Positions 34,478 through 58,150 of a stretch of 64,000 nucleotides of DNA are shown piece by piece (within the stretch, counting starts at the first letter, position 1; each line of letters begins with the position of its first letter). Made by a program: the position numbers and the translations under genes. Origin of the DNA: Dasypus novemcinctus (lineage: Eukaryota; Chordata; Mammalia; Cingulata; Dasypodidae); contig NC_080677.1 in assembly GCF_030445035.2 (NCBI RefSeq), forward strand, positions 107,009,513-107,073,512, given 5' to 3'. The notes beneath the pieces were generated by a model. That model ran no database searches and was not told where the DNA came from. It saw nothing but the letters and a program-made list of their open reading frames with translations.

Positions 34478-35091
34478 CAGGTTACTTAATATACAACGAC
34501 ACAAGTGTGACCCCAACATGTGCAAAGTTAAAGCCTTCAACTGCAGCTGCGGGCAGAGGACAGGAATGGTACACCTGGGGGTGGGTCAGGAATGATGGGC
34601 AGGTGGCCGTGCTCAGGGCCACCTCCTCCCCGGCCAGGGACAGGGGGAGCAGCCTGAGGACCAGGGCCCAAGGGTAGCCTGGGGGCCGGGGGGTGGGAGG
34701 GGTGTGGGGAGGGGGCAGAGACCTCCCCCTGGCCCAGTTGGGGAGCCCAGAAGTGCCCCTTGGCCGAGGGGGCAGCAGCCCGGGAAAGGAGAGCACCATT
34801 TCCTGGGGGAGGGAGGTGCCCTACGGAAGCCAGGAGGGGCCACCTGCTCCAGGGGTGGGAGCCGGGTGGAGCAGGCTGCAGCGAGAGACCTGAGGCAGGC
34901 GCAAGGCCTGAGAGCCTGGCTGGCTGGGCTGGGGGCGCTGAAGAAGCGGGAGCCCAGGGGCACTCCCAGGGCAGCAGGGAGTGGCCCGACTGCAGGGGGA
35001 TGCCCGGGGAGAGGCTGCAGACCCCTCAGAGCCCCCCTCCTCTCTCCCTGGCAAGGCGCTGGGGAACCCGTAGTGCAAATCTGTGGACCGC

Positions 35092-35170
35092 TCAGTTACG
35101 GAGGGAGGCTGCGCCCAGGGAGGGGCCTGGCGGCGCGCCCCCTCCCCCTCCTCGGCCTCCGCCGCCGTCT

Positions 35171-35192
<22 letters not shown>
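35092..35192 (-). CDS. IMPDH1: IMPDH1 last exon, coding in two frames
   Basis: Canonical frame: YEKRLY and TGA at 35173-35171. After the 17-nt exon, the same bases are read in the +1 frame to TGA at 35094-35092, through a Gly-rich stretch. The 77 nt past the canonical stop are therefore 3' UTR in one isoform and coding in the other. Confidence 0.9.
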
Positions 35193-46480
<11,288 letters not shown>

Positions 46481-49400
46481 TGAGCTTCCTCTTCCCCTCT
46501 TCCCAACTCCCAGGGGTACCTCGGACAACGTTTTGCCTTTCCGCAAGCCTAATTCCTGGGCTCGGATCAGGGACTGGCGCCCTGAGAAACTGGTTTGGGC
46601 TCACAACTCTCCAAGGCACTGGAGGTAGAGGCTGTACCTTGGGGCAGGGCACCCTGCTTCATCCATCTCCACATCAGCCCTAGGGGGCAGGCATTCCGAA
46701 CAGTAACACTCGTGGCCTTGGAACCCTCTGGAGTTTACAAAGCATTTTTCATCAGTGACCACATTTACTCCACAATCTATTAATTGCTGGTTATAGGTGT
46801 CCCCACTTTACTGATACAAAACCAATAGTTCAGAAAAGGGAGGAGAGGGTTGCTGCTTCTGACTGCCGGCCCAGTGCTTCACCCTCCTGCCCTCGCCCCT
46901 GCTCGGAAAGTGGTGCAAATACAAAGGTCCGAACCCCAGGGAGGAAAGTGCGTTAGTCTTAGGGGGCAGAGTGTGGTGAGCAGATGGGGAAGGATCACAG
47001 GCCTGATTTAGACAAATAAGTATGCATATAAATTAGGATAGAGGCTAGGAAACTTGAAAATTTCTCAAAGCAGAAGTATGGTGGCCCTGAGTACCCTGGG
47101 GGCAATAAGGCTATAAGGCAAACTGATTCCTGTGGTGACAAGTGGGGTAACAGGGGCAGACCCTTCCCTCTTGGGACCAGAATTGCTAATGCTACTCCTG
47201 GACCAGCAGCTGGAGAGTGAATCCCTTGCACCCAAACTCCACTTTCTCCTCTTTGTTCTCCTGTGGCTCCTACTGCTCACTTCTTGGGGAGCTGGAGAAT
47301 GAGGCAGGGACAGAGTTCTCCCCCTGACACGGTGGCTGCCAGAGTGTTCCTCCCTCCCCAGCCCTGGGAGGCCAGGTTTGTTTACCTCGCAGCAATGTGG
47401 TGGCAGCTGGGGCCCAGGGGAGGCTTGGCCTCCAAGCCTTGAGGCTCCCTGGGATGCCCAGCCCTCCCCCCAAAGACGCCCGGGAACCCTGCAGGGAAAA
47501 GGCAGACGGATCCATCTGTGTGCGGAGGGAAGGTTTCCCACACAGCTGGGGCGAGGAGGCCAGCTAGAGAAGACTCATGATGTCCCCTTCACTCTTACCT
47601 CAGGGATATCACAGACCCCCAGGTCTGACAGTTGGAGCCCAAGCTTCCCTCCCCCTCAGAGGAGACCAAAGGACTTCTGTCCTGGGAAGGGAGGAAGTGG
47701 GGCCTGCTGGGTTTTCTGCCCAGTGGGGCTGGAGCCAGCTTGCAGAGCTACCTGGGAAGCCCCTCTGATTCCTCAGCACCCGTCGGCCTTCCTCTCCTGG
47801 GTGACCTAGAGCCAGGGCAGTGAGGCCAGTCAGAGGTAGCAGCCTGGTCATTCAGAGCTGCCCGGGGGCACCGTCCTGGCCAGAGAAAGACAGGGCCACG
47901 GTGGCAACTGCAGGCACAGAGCACAGTGGCTGTCCCTGTGGTCTCTCGGAGGCTACTATTTAGGGTTCTCCCAGGGTTGAGGCCCAGCAGCTGGGCTCAG
48001 CCATGGCAGGTAGTCTTAGCATAGCATTTGCCCCAGCCTAAAATGCTGGGGAATCCAGGGGAAGAGGCTGTCGGGCTGAGTCAGGGGGAGGGCTGCCTCC
48101 CTAGAGACCACAGACCTCTCCTCACTGCCCTCCTCCTGCCTGCCCCCCCACCCCCCTTGACTTGTGCCAAGGGTTCATTACTCTAAGCCTCTGGGCTCAG
48201 CCCTGGGTTAGGCTGTCCTTTTCTGGAGACTCTGTTAATCCATCTCCCCACCCCGACTCAGGCTTTCCTCCTCTCTCTTCCTGATCTTCCCCAGCTGCTT
48301 CCTCCACGGGGAGGAGACGCCGGGGCAACCAGTGGGCCACCTTGGCTGGAAGGGCTGTTGGTCCCCTGAGACTTCCCACCTAGCAGCTGTTAGGGTGGTA
48401 AGACAGGAAAGCAGGGGAAGTGGGGGAAGAGTGCCAGCTGGGCTTGGAGGTCCAGGCAGGGAGCCCGGCGGTCTCTATGTGGTCTAGGGCTGTGTGAAGG
48501 AATACGATTTCAAAACACTTTTGTGGGGAGATTTTGGGGCAGAGCTGAAGAAGAAGAGGTAATACCGGCATTGGGTTGCTGAGCTGGGACAGGGGACATG
48601 GCTTGCCCTAGTTCAAGCCAGGAAGCAATAGCACTGGCCTCAAACCCAGGACTTGGCATGGATCCCTGTCTTCTTCCCACAGCTCCAGGCTGGTAGAGGC
48701 AGGTAGAGGTCTAGCTTGCAGGTTTTGAATCTCATTACACATAGGGCTGGGGTTCAGGTTTTACACAGCCTCTTTCAAGCCTGAGTGCAGGGTGGGGATG
48801 GCTCCTTGGTGCAGAAATACAATCTGGAGAAGGGATGCTTGCATAGCCCGTGTGAACACTGGAATGATACGCTTCCAATACCTGCTCTCAACAAGGCACT
48901 GCCTCCGTCAAGCCCCCGAGCACCTGCAGCTTGCTCCCTCAACTCCTGTGGCCCCTCCCTATCACCCCGGGCCTCGGACCACAGTAGCTGGATTTCTAGG
49001 ATGGGAGGAAGGAGAGGGGGTTGGCCGAGCCTGAGTCTACAGTAGAGGGGCAGTGGGCAGGGGCAGGCGGGGCTTCACAGGCTAAACCGCTAAAGCTAAA
49101 CCGTTAAAAGTTCTTACATAAGCAGCCCGCCCCTGGGCAAAGCTGCAGGTCTAATTCCCCACCACCACCCTTCCCCACCCCCAACTCAGCTGCCAGGTCA
49201 CCTCCTCAAGCTGCTGAGCACCAGATGGGGCAGAGAAAGAAGTCCAGATCCTCTGGACCGGAAGGACAGTGGGATTGCATTTCAAGCTGGGATACAGTCC
49301 AGAGATTAGCCGCTGTCTCCTTTTCAGGCAGTCCCCCCTCCGGGCCCAGCTCAGTACCCTCTCCCTTCCTTCAGTGATCCCAGCAGGGAGTGCTGAGTCT

Positions 49401-49949
49401 TAGTGGAGACCCTGAGGTGAGCGGCGCTGGCAGCCTCCTTGGACCAATGTGTATGATGAGGAGGGGACCCAGCCGGAGGAGGCGGTCCATCTGGACATCT
49501 ACACCTGTCAGTAGGACTCTGAAGATAGCCCTAGGAGAAAATTGCTAAGGAGTAAACAAAGTTGGACAGGAACTCCAAAGAGAACCCCAGGAGGTGGGGC
49601 CACTTGGACCGGGTGTCATTGGATGTGAAGTCTAGGTCCCATTCAGAGCTAAGATTTAGGGAGCGTTTTTAGGACCTGCTCCTAAAAACTCTTCTACCCA
49701 TGCCCGCCGCAAGCCCCGCAAATGCAGCGCCAAACCGTTTGCACAGTGCCCGCCTGCAGCCCCAATCAAAGCCGGGCGCGTGGCGTCTGAACCCCATTTC
49801 AGGAAGTTGGAGGCTGAGGCGGTGCCAGGGCACGGGTGTGTGGCGCCTACCCCTCCCTTCTCCCGCAGCGCCGCCCGGTTCCCCTGGCCACCTCGCCTCT
49901 AGGCCGCCCGCCCCGGGATGCGCCCCGCACGAGCTGCCCTGGGCGTCAC
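46481..49949. other. Intron between the two alternative IMPDH1 first exons
   Basis: A MIR-like remnant lies at 46730-46850 (minus). The remainder is unique sequence, GC-rich in parts, with no SINE insertion. 49470-49640 holds a possible relic of an alternative exon. Confidence 0.45.
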
Positions 49950-50620
49950 CTCTCGGGCTCGTAGCCGGCCTGCAGCAGGCGGGCGCTGTACCGCTGCGCC
50001 GCCGTCTCGTGTCCCGGGTGTTGCCGGGCTCCGGACTCCGGAACAGCGGCGGCCCCGCCTCCCTGCAGCGGTGGCGGGAGCGGCCCCGACCCCGGCGGCG
50101 GCGGCAGCGGCCGCTCCATGCGGAGGCCGCAGCTCAGGACCGGCGGGAGCCTCTCCCCTGGAGGCTCCCGGGGCCGGGGCTGGGGAGTGAGCGCCGCGGA
50201 GGCTGGAGGGGGAGCGGCTGTGGCCTGGGGGGCGTGGCCTGGGCGCCGGGGGCGGGGCAGCCTGGTGTGGGAGGACGCGGAGTCCCCCAGCGCACGGCCC
50301 TCGCCCGCGCGCCTCCGCGCCTCTACGCGGCTACCCGGGCTCTGCCCGCCCCTCCCATCCCCGAAGCAGCGAGGGCGTTCCGGGAGGTGGCCGTGGGTGT
50401 ATGTCTCCCAAGAATAGAACTGGAAAGGACCCCTGCCCCTTGCCCGCCCTCCGGACCTCCAGTTTCTCCTGGCCCCTTTAGTGAAAAACCAGAAGAGGAA
50501 AAGAGCAGAGCGGCTGCAGAGGCCCGGGCTCTCTTCGCGGCCGGGAGCCTATCGCCTAGGTCTCTGCCTCCTCCTGTGTTGGGCCTCGGCTCCTTACTGC
50601 ATGGTCTCCTGGAGCGCCTC
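49700..50620 (-). promoter_or_regulatory. IMPDH1: CpG island at the upstream IMPDH1 first exon
   Basis: CpG-dense block centred on the alternative ATG at 50119, with GGGGCGGGG-type GC boxes near 50250-50260. Likely second promoter. A long plus-strand open frame here is antisense to the exon. Confidence 0.65.
49950..50119 (-). CDS. IMPDH1: IMPDH1 alternative first exon (57-residue N-terminal extension)
   Basis: On the minus strand, ATG at 50119 opens 56 codons plus 2 bases and ends at the donor GTGACG. It reads [20 protein letters not shown], then [20 protein letters not shown], and finishes [14 protein letters not shown] with a split Ser. This is the N-terminal extension known from retinal long forms of IMPDH1. 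The phase fits the acceptor one base before the canonical ATG (46003), giving YEPES-MADYLI. The predicted proteins are 571 aa, or 603 aa with the 17-nt exon. A 57-residue extension agrees with the mouse form as I recall it (603); the human one is 49. Confidence 0.9.
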
Positions 50621-51235
50621 CTACCGGCCGACCGCCGACCTCCCTCACTAGGGTAAGATGGGTGGGGAAGACTATCCATCGCCCTTGCCTACACTCTGAC
50701 CCTCAACACACTCCTCCTTAGACTGGAAGAAAACAGATTTTCCATAGCCCTCCCCCGCCACAGCCTGAAGGTGGAACACACAGGGCTCCAGGCTCCTTAA
50801 GGATAAGCACCTTGTCTTGGTCCTTCAGGGTATCCCATAGCCAGGGAGAGGGTCTGAACACATGAGGTGCTCAAACTTATTCATCAACCTACTAGAAAGC
50901 ACGCCTGTCCCTCCGTCATCATTGTCATTTTCATTGTCAACAATGATTGAACACCTGGCAAAGGTGGCAAGGAAAGGGAAAAGTCCTGTCTGCCGGCAAT
51001 TGTGTGTGTGTGTGTGGGGAGGTGGGTCAGAGCAGATAGAAAACAAACAGCTGACAATTCTTACACCATATGCTTAAGAAAATTACTACCAATCTGAAGA
51101 ACACAATGATTGAGTGTTGTTAAGATGCACTACAAATATCTCAAAGAGGCAAAGCTAGGATGATCTAAATTGTACAGTTATAAAGTCATTTTTGGTCCCT
51201 ATTCATGAAACAATCACTCTGTACAAGAAAGAAGC
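50621..51235. other. Upstream flank of IMPDH1
   Basis: A possible L2 3' end lies at 50790-50870 and a (GT)n run at 51000-51017. No gene. Confidence 0.4.
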
Positions 51236-51269
51236 CGACACACAGCAAACTGGGCAGACTAAGACTACG

Positions 51270-51480
51270 TCCTGTCCTCAGGGGGACCCAGGTCCAACTC
51301 TGGGCTTTACTTCTCACTGTGTGATCACCCCAAGTCAGAACTCTCTCTGAGCCTGTGTCCTCATCTTTTAAACCGGTTAATAATATCTACCTTACAAAGT
51401 AGCTTTGAGATTAGCAAGCTAACACACATGAAGTTCCTGGTGCATTGTAGGCACTTAAGAAACAAGTCACGAATATTGTA
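51270..51480 (+). mobile_element. MIR SINE
   Basis: 'tctgagcctgtgtcctcatc', 'ttaataatatctaccttaca', 'gttcctggtgcattgtaggc'. Confidence 0.7.
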
Positions 51481-52030
51481 AACTAAGTAAGCTAGAGCTG
51501 TGTTCTGTACTTTCAATCCCCAGCTAAATAAAAGATATTATAATTTCTCTTATATACTCATTCGACAGTGTACTGGGCACCTCCCATGTTGTGCTGGGAG
51601 TGCAGCCGTAAATGAGATGGTCCTGGCTCTGGCTTTGTGGGCCTTAGAGTCAGGAGGGCAGGGAGGCAGAGACAAAGAGAATACAAGGTAAGGAGGCATT
51701 TGCCGGCGGGGGGATCCTCTCCATACCTGAAAGTGCTCAGGCTTCTGGGCAATACACGGGACACATCCAGATGATCTGGAAAAGAAATGAGCCAGGTATC
51801 ACTTCAAAGACCTTTGGAACTAGGCAGGATATAATAAATAAATAGCACAGGCATTGGAGGAGTGACTGAGACTCTTGTTAATTCACTACTGAGTGGCTCT
51901 GTCTTTTCTCCCGAGCTCACTGACTGCGAATGAAATTGCTAGCACACTATTCATTATAATAATCACATTATGATGGGAAGACCTGAGGGCCTCAGTGTTT
52001 CATAGGAAAGGATTTTACTTGAGATCTAGA
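51481..52030. other. Intergenic with L2-like remnant
   Basis: 51558-51690 reads 'gtactgggcacctcccatgt' and 'cagccgtaaatgagatggtc', similar to a degraded L2 end. No gene. Confidence 0.35.
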
Positions 52031-52034
52031 ACAG

Positions 52035-52355
52035 CAGGTCTTATCAAGGGCTATCCCCTTGCCCCAAGGGACATTTGGTTCTGGAGACTTTTAAAAGAGC
52101 TACCCGGGAAATTGAACCTGGGCGTGTTAATTGGGAAGCAGGTGCTCAACCACTGAGCTACACCCGCTCCCTGGAGAGGTTTTTTGGTTGTTACCATTGC
52201 TGGGGATGAGGGGGTCGTGTTTCTGGCATCTAGTGGGTAGAGACCAGGGATGCTAATCAACAACCCACCATGCCTGGGATAGCCCTTTATTTACAACAAA
52301 GAATCATTGGGCCCCCGTGTCAATAGTTCAGAGGTTGAGAAACCTGGTCTAGAGG
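52035..52355. mobile_element. MER3-like hAT element split by a SINE
   Basis: The two halves, 'ccaagggacatttggttctg' and 'ggcatctagtgggtagagac' with 'tgtcaatagttcagaggttg', flank a SINE at 52092-52171. 'ctggaga' is repeated at both junctions. A second copy of the family is at 53737-53925. Confidence 0.65.
52092..52171 (-). mobile_element. Short tRNA-type SINE
   Basis: The plus strand reads 'gggaaattgaacctgggcgt' and 'caaccactgagctacacccg', a head-only minus-strand copy. Confidence 0.75.
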
Positions 52356-53249
52356 CACTATTTGAAGAAACCAGAGCTAAAGCAAAACTACTTACTCTTC
52401 CTAATGGAGTCAGGACAATGAGCTCTTTCTTTCTGTTCAGTACATGAAACATAAAAGAGCCATGTATCCTCACTGGACTTTAGATTCCTCATCTGAGAAA
52501 GGAGAGGACTCGATTAAATGATGTAGAGGATCCTTTCCAGTTAGAAAAAAAAAGTATATGAATAAAATCTATTTATAGGTTTAAGACGGTCTTAGGATCC
52601 AATTAGCAGGGTCTGTAGGGGCAAATGGTGGTGATCAGCCAGCGTGATAGCCTCCTCCCTCAGATTTCCTGAAGGCATCGTCAATTCCTCAAACATGCAT
52701 GGGCATAGACGATGAGCAAGTTGCTGTGCTAGATATTAGAGGGTGCAAAGGGGATGAGACACAGTTCTTGCCCTTGAGTTACACAATGTAGGAGGGCAGA
52801 AAGACCAGGGTAAGGGTAAAATGAGAGAGAAACTAATGGCGGAGGGAGGACCGACATCACATACTTACCTCACTGCATTCCATTCTTGACACCCACTTCT
52901 CAGGCAAGGAAACCAGGGCTCGAGAAAATTACACGCAGCTTGTCCACAGTCAGAGGGTGATGGCTGGTGGAGGCCAGGTGAGAGCTTGAGCCTTCTGAGG
53001 ACTTGCCACCTGGGCAGTGCGGTGCACAAACAAAGGCCCTGGAGATCAAAAGGAGGGAGACGGTCCATCCTGAAGGGAAAACAGGAGAGGTTCCTGGGGC
53101 AGGGGAAACACTGGAATCTCTTAAATATCTTCCTGGTAACTCTTCTGTTCTCTTCCCTCCTCCCAAGCCTGACGCCATCAGCAGAGAATCTAATACAAAT
53201 CACAGCCCATTGCAGTGAACTTCAAAGGATGGTTAAGATTATTTTTTCA
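52356..53249. other. Intergenic, no gene seen
   Basis: Unique-looking sequence; short open frames only. Confidence 0.4.
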
Positions 53250-53352
53250 TTCAGATTTTTTTTTTAATTTTTTAGGAGGTACCAGGGATTGAACCCAGGA
53301 CCTTGTACATGGGAAGCAGGCGCTCAGCCACTTAAGCTATACCCGCTCCCTA
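53250..53352 (-). mobile_element. Short tRNA-type SINE
   Basis: Minus-strand head with a T-rich tail. 'ttcagatttt' duplicated on both sides (about 53250 and 53357). Confidence 0.8.
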
Positions 53353-53736
53353 CAGTTCAGATTTTGATCTGAGGAAATAGCACTTGAAATAATTGGGCTT
53401 CAGTTTGGAAACATTTTTGTTTTGGGATTACATTTATTGCAATAAAATTTCTCTGGTAGTCATAGCAAAGTTCCTTGCTACCAATTATATTGTTTCTCAA
53501 GATCTGATTGTAGGAAGAAAGTGGACTGACATTTTAGGGCCAAATATGAATATTGCCATCCCATCAAAGTGTAATTTGGGCCTTGTACTTTTAGCATTTG
53601 AAAAGTATGTACTGATTTAGTCAAGTGATAATTTTGGAGCACATGACATGTCTAACAATGTGGTAGGCACGGCAGGGCATATTAAGGAGTCTAGCCAGGA
53701 AAATGAAACATGAAAAGCTAAGTAACAATATGAAGC

Positions 53737-53925
53737 AATGGTTCACGACTTGATTTGGCAAAGTTTGGAGGCATTTGGGTTGACACAACTGGAGGGGTGC
53801 TCCTGGCATCTGGTGGGTAAAGACCGGAAATACTGCTAAACATTCTAAGGTGCACAGGACATACCAGCCCCCCACATCAAAGGATTACCAGGCCCAAAAT
53901 GTCAATAGTGCCGACAGCACGAAAC
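53737..53925. mobile_element. MER3-like hAT element
   Basis: 'tttgggttgacacaactgga', 'tggcatctggtgggtaaaga', 'ggcccaaaatgtcaatagtg'; same family as 52035-52355. Confidence 0.65.
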
Positions 53926-56900
53926 CCTGATATAAGGCAATTATGTGCTCATTGGTTCATGCCAACTGTGAGCACCTTAGAAGTTTTTAAGAGACCCAGG
54001 GCTACCCACTGGAGTATATAGGGGAGGTTTCATAGGAGAAGAAGAACTGGACCAAGTCTCTGAAGGAGAGTCAGGATTTAGGAAGGGAAGGGGCCTGAAG
54101 AGGACCTTCTGAGGAGGGACAGGCATGGTCAGAGTGCTGAGATGGTGCAAGCCGGGTTTCCAAGAGCAATGAGCAGGCCATCCTGGATGAAGCTTTACTT
54201 CCTCTCTGCAGCCTCTGTGCTGGGTCAGGCAGATCCTGTTATCCCCATGTGACAGATGAGGAGACCACAGTGTAGAGAGGTTGGGAGAAGTCCCTGTGGT
54301 GATCGCCGAGCTGGAATCAAGTGAAATCAAGTGGAACCTTGAGGAGCATCACCCAAACAAAGCTTCCTTCTGCCCTGCATGCAGCTGTCCTGACTCTGGA
54401 ACGTCACTGTCTATTTATTTAAAAGAACACCCTGTGGGAAAAAAAATAACCAAAAGGAAAAAATAATAATAATAATAGAACACCCTGTGGTAATCCAAAC
54501 GCACACACTTCCAGAGCGAGGAATGGAGAGAGAGGCTGGTAGAAAATGGGAAGGGCACAAACACGTGAATGACATGGAAGCATCAGGGAGCTGGAGAAGA
54601 AAGCCCTGCTGGTGCAAAAGAACACTCATGGGCAGCTGAGGGGTTGTCACAGCGAAGAGAGAAGCCGTCAGGCCCTGGAAAGTGGGGGAAGTAAGGAAGT
54701 AAGTGTTGTCAGAACAGGCGAAACTGGGAGAAAGCTCACCTGGGGGAGTGAAAGGGAGACGGGAGTTTCCCTTCAGACACTGCGGAGACACAAGGGCAAG
54801 AGCTGATGCGTATGTGGGAAGGAAGGAGGGGCAAGGTCCATGGGCAATTCACACATGCCCTCAGTTTCTAGAAGTCTGTTCTGACTGAGCAGTGTCACTC
54901 TTTCATTCTGCGTTTAGAGAAGCAGCGGCCCTGAGGTAAAGCACCCTGGAGCAGGCTCGTCTGAGGGGGAGAAGGAGAATGAAGAGCAGAAGAAAGAGTG
55001 AGGAGATATTTGAGGCCAGAGGAGATGGTGTGGGGGACGGGAGTAGAGGGATAAGAAGTAAGTGCATTGCTGAGGGCTTGCTCAGAGGCAAGGCGTCGTC
55101 CAGCTGTGCCCAGATGTTGAGGTGGTCAGGGGAGAAGCAGCAGCAGAAATTAGAGTGTCGAGCGGGAGGTAGAGCCCCAAACCTGGGTCTCACGTCACGC
55201 CTGCCAGCCACCCATATCCAGGTGTTAGGGGGCGGTGGAAGGACATGAGGCCCCAGGCCCCAGCCCCCTTACTCTGCTCCCTCACCCCTCCTTGTCCCAG
55301 CCCTGGCCTCCAGGGCCTAAATGGTCTGAAAGCTTTGCCCTGCTTCGCGCAGCTGTCGCATGCTTTGGCATCACCAGCTAGGGTGTGGTTAGGAGCATGC
55401 CGAGTTGGTGCCGGGGCGGGGGTGGAGGTCGCAGAGTCGCGGGTGCCAAGACCACAGCAATTCCTTCCGCCCGTGACCACGGCATCTCCTGCACACGGAG
55501 ACGTCCTTCCCCTCACCCCCAGGGGCACAGGGGTCACCAAGACCTGCCTTTAGGGACAGTTCTGCCCACCCTCCCTCACCTTTATTTCCAACTGTTTCCC
55601 AGCCTGACCGCAGGAGAAAAATGTAAGCAATGTGCAAGCCACACTTTTCTCTTGCTGGGAGGCCCTGACATTATCAGAGCCACAACAAACCCCGGCCTTC
55701 ACCCCAACCCACGCCTCGAAACCCGCTCCCTGTGTGGGGCTTGAGAGCAGAAGGACGCAGGGTGCCGTGCCGGTGCTGCCGATGTGGGCCCAGGGCAGGA
55801 GGGAAGGCCCCCACCCCCGTCACCCCATTGTCCAGCCCGGCGGGATTTCCGTCCCCAGGGTGCTGTGAGGGCAGGAAGGGCTCCATGTTCCTGTCCAGGT
55901 TCAGAAGGACAATTGGGCCTCAAGTTCCGAAAGAGCCCCACCCTGCCTCCCGGCCCGCCTGACTCCCTGCCCCCTGCCAGGTAGAAGAGCAAGTAGCCGG
56001 TGGGTTTCAGAACAGAGGGCAGGGGTGGGGGGGTGAACGCGGCTTCCTCCCGGTGGTGAAGGCCTGGCTGTTGGGCTGAAGTGGGGGAAGGCAGCTGTCC
56101 TGGCTGCTCCCTCCCCTCCCCTCACCCAAGCCCAGATCCCCTCTACCCAGCGCCCTCCCCACACTGCTTCCCACTTGCCTTGTCAGTCCCAGGGCACACC
56201 TGGGAGAGGTCCCTTCTCTTCCCAGGCCTCGAGACCCCCGTTGGGTCCCACCCCCTCCCTCCACTCCCTGTGTCACCCCTGGGGACACGCTGCAATTAGG
56301 CTGCCAAGGCCAGAAGGAGGCCTCAGGGGCAGCAGCGATCAGCCTGGAGTGGCATGACCAGTCCTCCTGTTTCCAGCCCCTCCCCACAAATACTCAAGCT
56401 CAGACCCCAGCTCAGTCCTCAGGGTCAGTGTGAGTGGCCGCCCGTTTCCTGCCTGAGACTTGGCCTCTTGGCGGATCCCCAGGGCCCAGAGCGGGCCTGC
56501 AGCTGCACCTGGTTACCTGCCGGCAGGCGCCGTATCCACAGCATTGCCCTCCCCTCCCTTAGGAGCGTCTGCAGCTTAGCCCAGGGACGCTGGGGAGGCC
56601 TGAGGCACAGAGGTACAAGGAAGGGCAGCGCTGGGGGTGGGGCTGGGGCAGGCAACACCTCTACCCCCTCATGGGCACAGAGGTGGCCTGGCGACCCCAG
56701 GCCCGGGGGAGATCCTTCATGGCTCCAGTCCCCGTCCTTGTCACCCTTACATTATAGTGCCTATGCTGTCCCCACTGTCTGCCTTCAGTGCTGTGGAGCC
56801 CTCCCTACCACGCCACCCCTTTTCCAGGCAGGGCTGAGAATGCTCGGGTGCGCGTGCGTGTCCGGGAGAGGAGTGAGGGAAAGAGGAGAGGCCCTCTGGC

Positions 56901-57030
56901 TCCCTCTCCCTACCTGCACTGAAAAAGAAAAAGGGTACATATCTGCAGACCTGAAATGCCGTGAACTTCTACCCTGCTTAGTTTTCAGCCATCCAAACCA
57001 AGAATTCTCTCAAGACCGAGAGTAGATGTA
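53926..57030. other. Intergenic, GC-rich from 55.2 kb
   Basis: A MIR remnant lies at 54225-54330 ('ttatccccatgtgacagatg', minus). 55200-56900 is GC-rich with overlapping open frames in every phase and no consistent exon structure. A regulatory role is possible but not shown. Confidence 0.4.
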
Positions 57031-57043
57031 GGAAGTGATCTGG

Positions 57044-57430
57044 GTGGTGCTGCAGGGACAGATGCTGGACATTGTATGTCCTGCCATGGCCCACTGGGTG
57101 GACTGGGGGAGAGTGTAAACTACAGTGTAAACCACTATCCATGTGGTGCAGCAGTGCTCCAAAACGTATTCACCAAATGCAATGAATATGCCACAATGAG
57201 GGTATATGGGGACCTCATATTTTTTTAAAGTAACATTAAAAAAAAATAAGGTGGATTAATAGATGGGTAAACATATATGTTAAAGCAGAAGGTTAAGATA
57301 ATAATAATATGGAGATGGGAATTGTTGCATTTGTGGCACATTATTTTTCACATATATTCTTAGAACATTCTAGTCCATCAGAAATACAATGCAGTTAACA
57401 ATAAACTCCCCTGCATATAAATTTTAAAAA
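57044..57430 (+). mobile_element. LINE-1 3' end with extra downstream segment
   Basis: The first part (57044-57246) is the same L1 3' UTR type as at 30723 and ends in an A-run. About 180 nt of unrelated sequence follow, then a weak A-rich end. Flanks 'ggaagtgatctgg' (57031-57043) and 'agaagtgatttgg' (57431-57443) look like a diverged target-site duplication. Confidence 0.6.
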
Positions 57431-57443
57431 AGAAGTGATTTGG

Positions 57444-57895
57444 AAAGTTCACAGCACCACCGACTTGCAACAGAGTGGGTTTCTGTGGCCCTCCCGAAAC
57501 TTGAGTCAGCGGGGGAGAGGCTCAGAAGTGGGGTGTCTGGGACAGGCCCATTGAGCACACAGGCAGCTCTGCCAAGGTCTCCCTGAGTGCTGGCTGGGGG
57601 GGGACCCCAGCCCTGGTCCCGGCCTGGGGAGGTGAGGGGCAGCGGGAGTGCGCAAGGCTTCTGCAGCAGCTCTCTGCACTGAGCAAGCGTGCTGTCCTCC
57701 TTCCCTGCCCCGGGACACCTCAGCTCTGGCTGCTCACACTTCTTGGTTTAACATCCATTTTTCTGAAGATCGATTGTCACTCTGATGGAATGTATTAAAC
57801 GCTATGTGAGGTAACAAATGAAGTAAGTTTTCACTGGAAAATGCTTTGAAGAATGTCAAGGACTACAGATGCAAGTCATTTTTCTTCCTGAACCT
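57444..57895. other. Intergenic, no feature recognised
   Basis: No repeat or gene assigned. Confidence 0.4.
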
Positions 57896-57949
57896 AGCAG
57901 TGCTCTAGAGGTCCTTGCCCTGTCGGAAGAGATCAGAGCGCTCGTCTAA

Positions 57950-58150
57950 TCCAACTCCTTCATTTTGCAGGAGAAATGAGGCTCTGTGACGTGAACTGGC
58001 TTTTCCAAGGTCACATGGCATGATGAAGCCAGAACTAGAACCCTGGACAGGTAGCTGACTAGGCTGTGACATTAAAGCCATTCCACACAACAACCCTGTG
58101 AAGTAGGAATATTCATTTTATAAATGAGGAAATTGGGGCAGAGAAAGTTT
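57950..58150 (-). mobile_element. MIR-type remnant(s)
   Basis: 'ggtcacatggcatgatgaag' and 'attttataaatgaggaaatt' are in reversed MIR order, possibly two pieces. Confidence 0.5.

Noticed and set aside
49700-50656. 318-residue plus-strand open frame
   Set aside because: Antisense to the IMPDH1 upstream first exon within a CpG island. The minus strand carries the recognised coding sequence.
56354-57025. 223-residue plus-strand open frame
   Set aside because: GC-rich intergenic sequence. It has no domain or splice context, and its end runs up to an L1 insertion.
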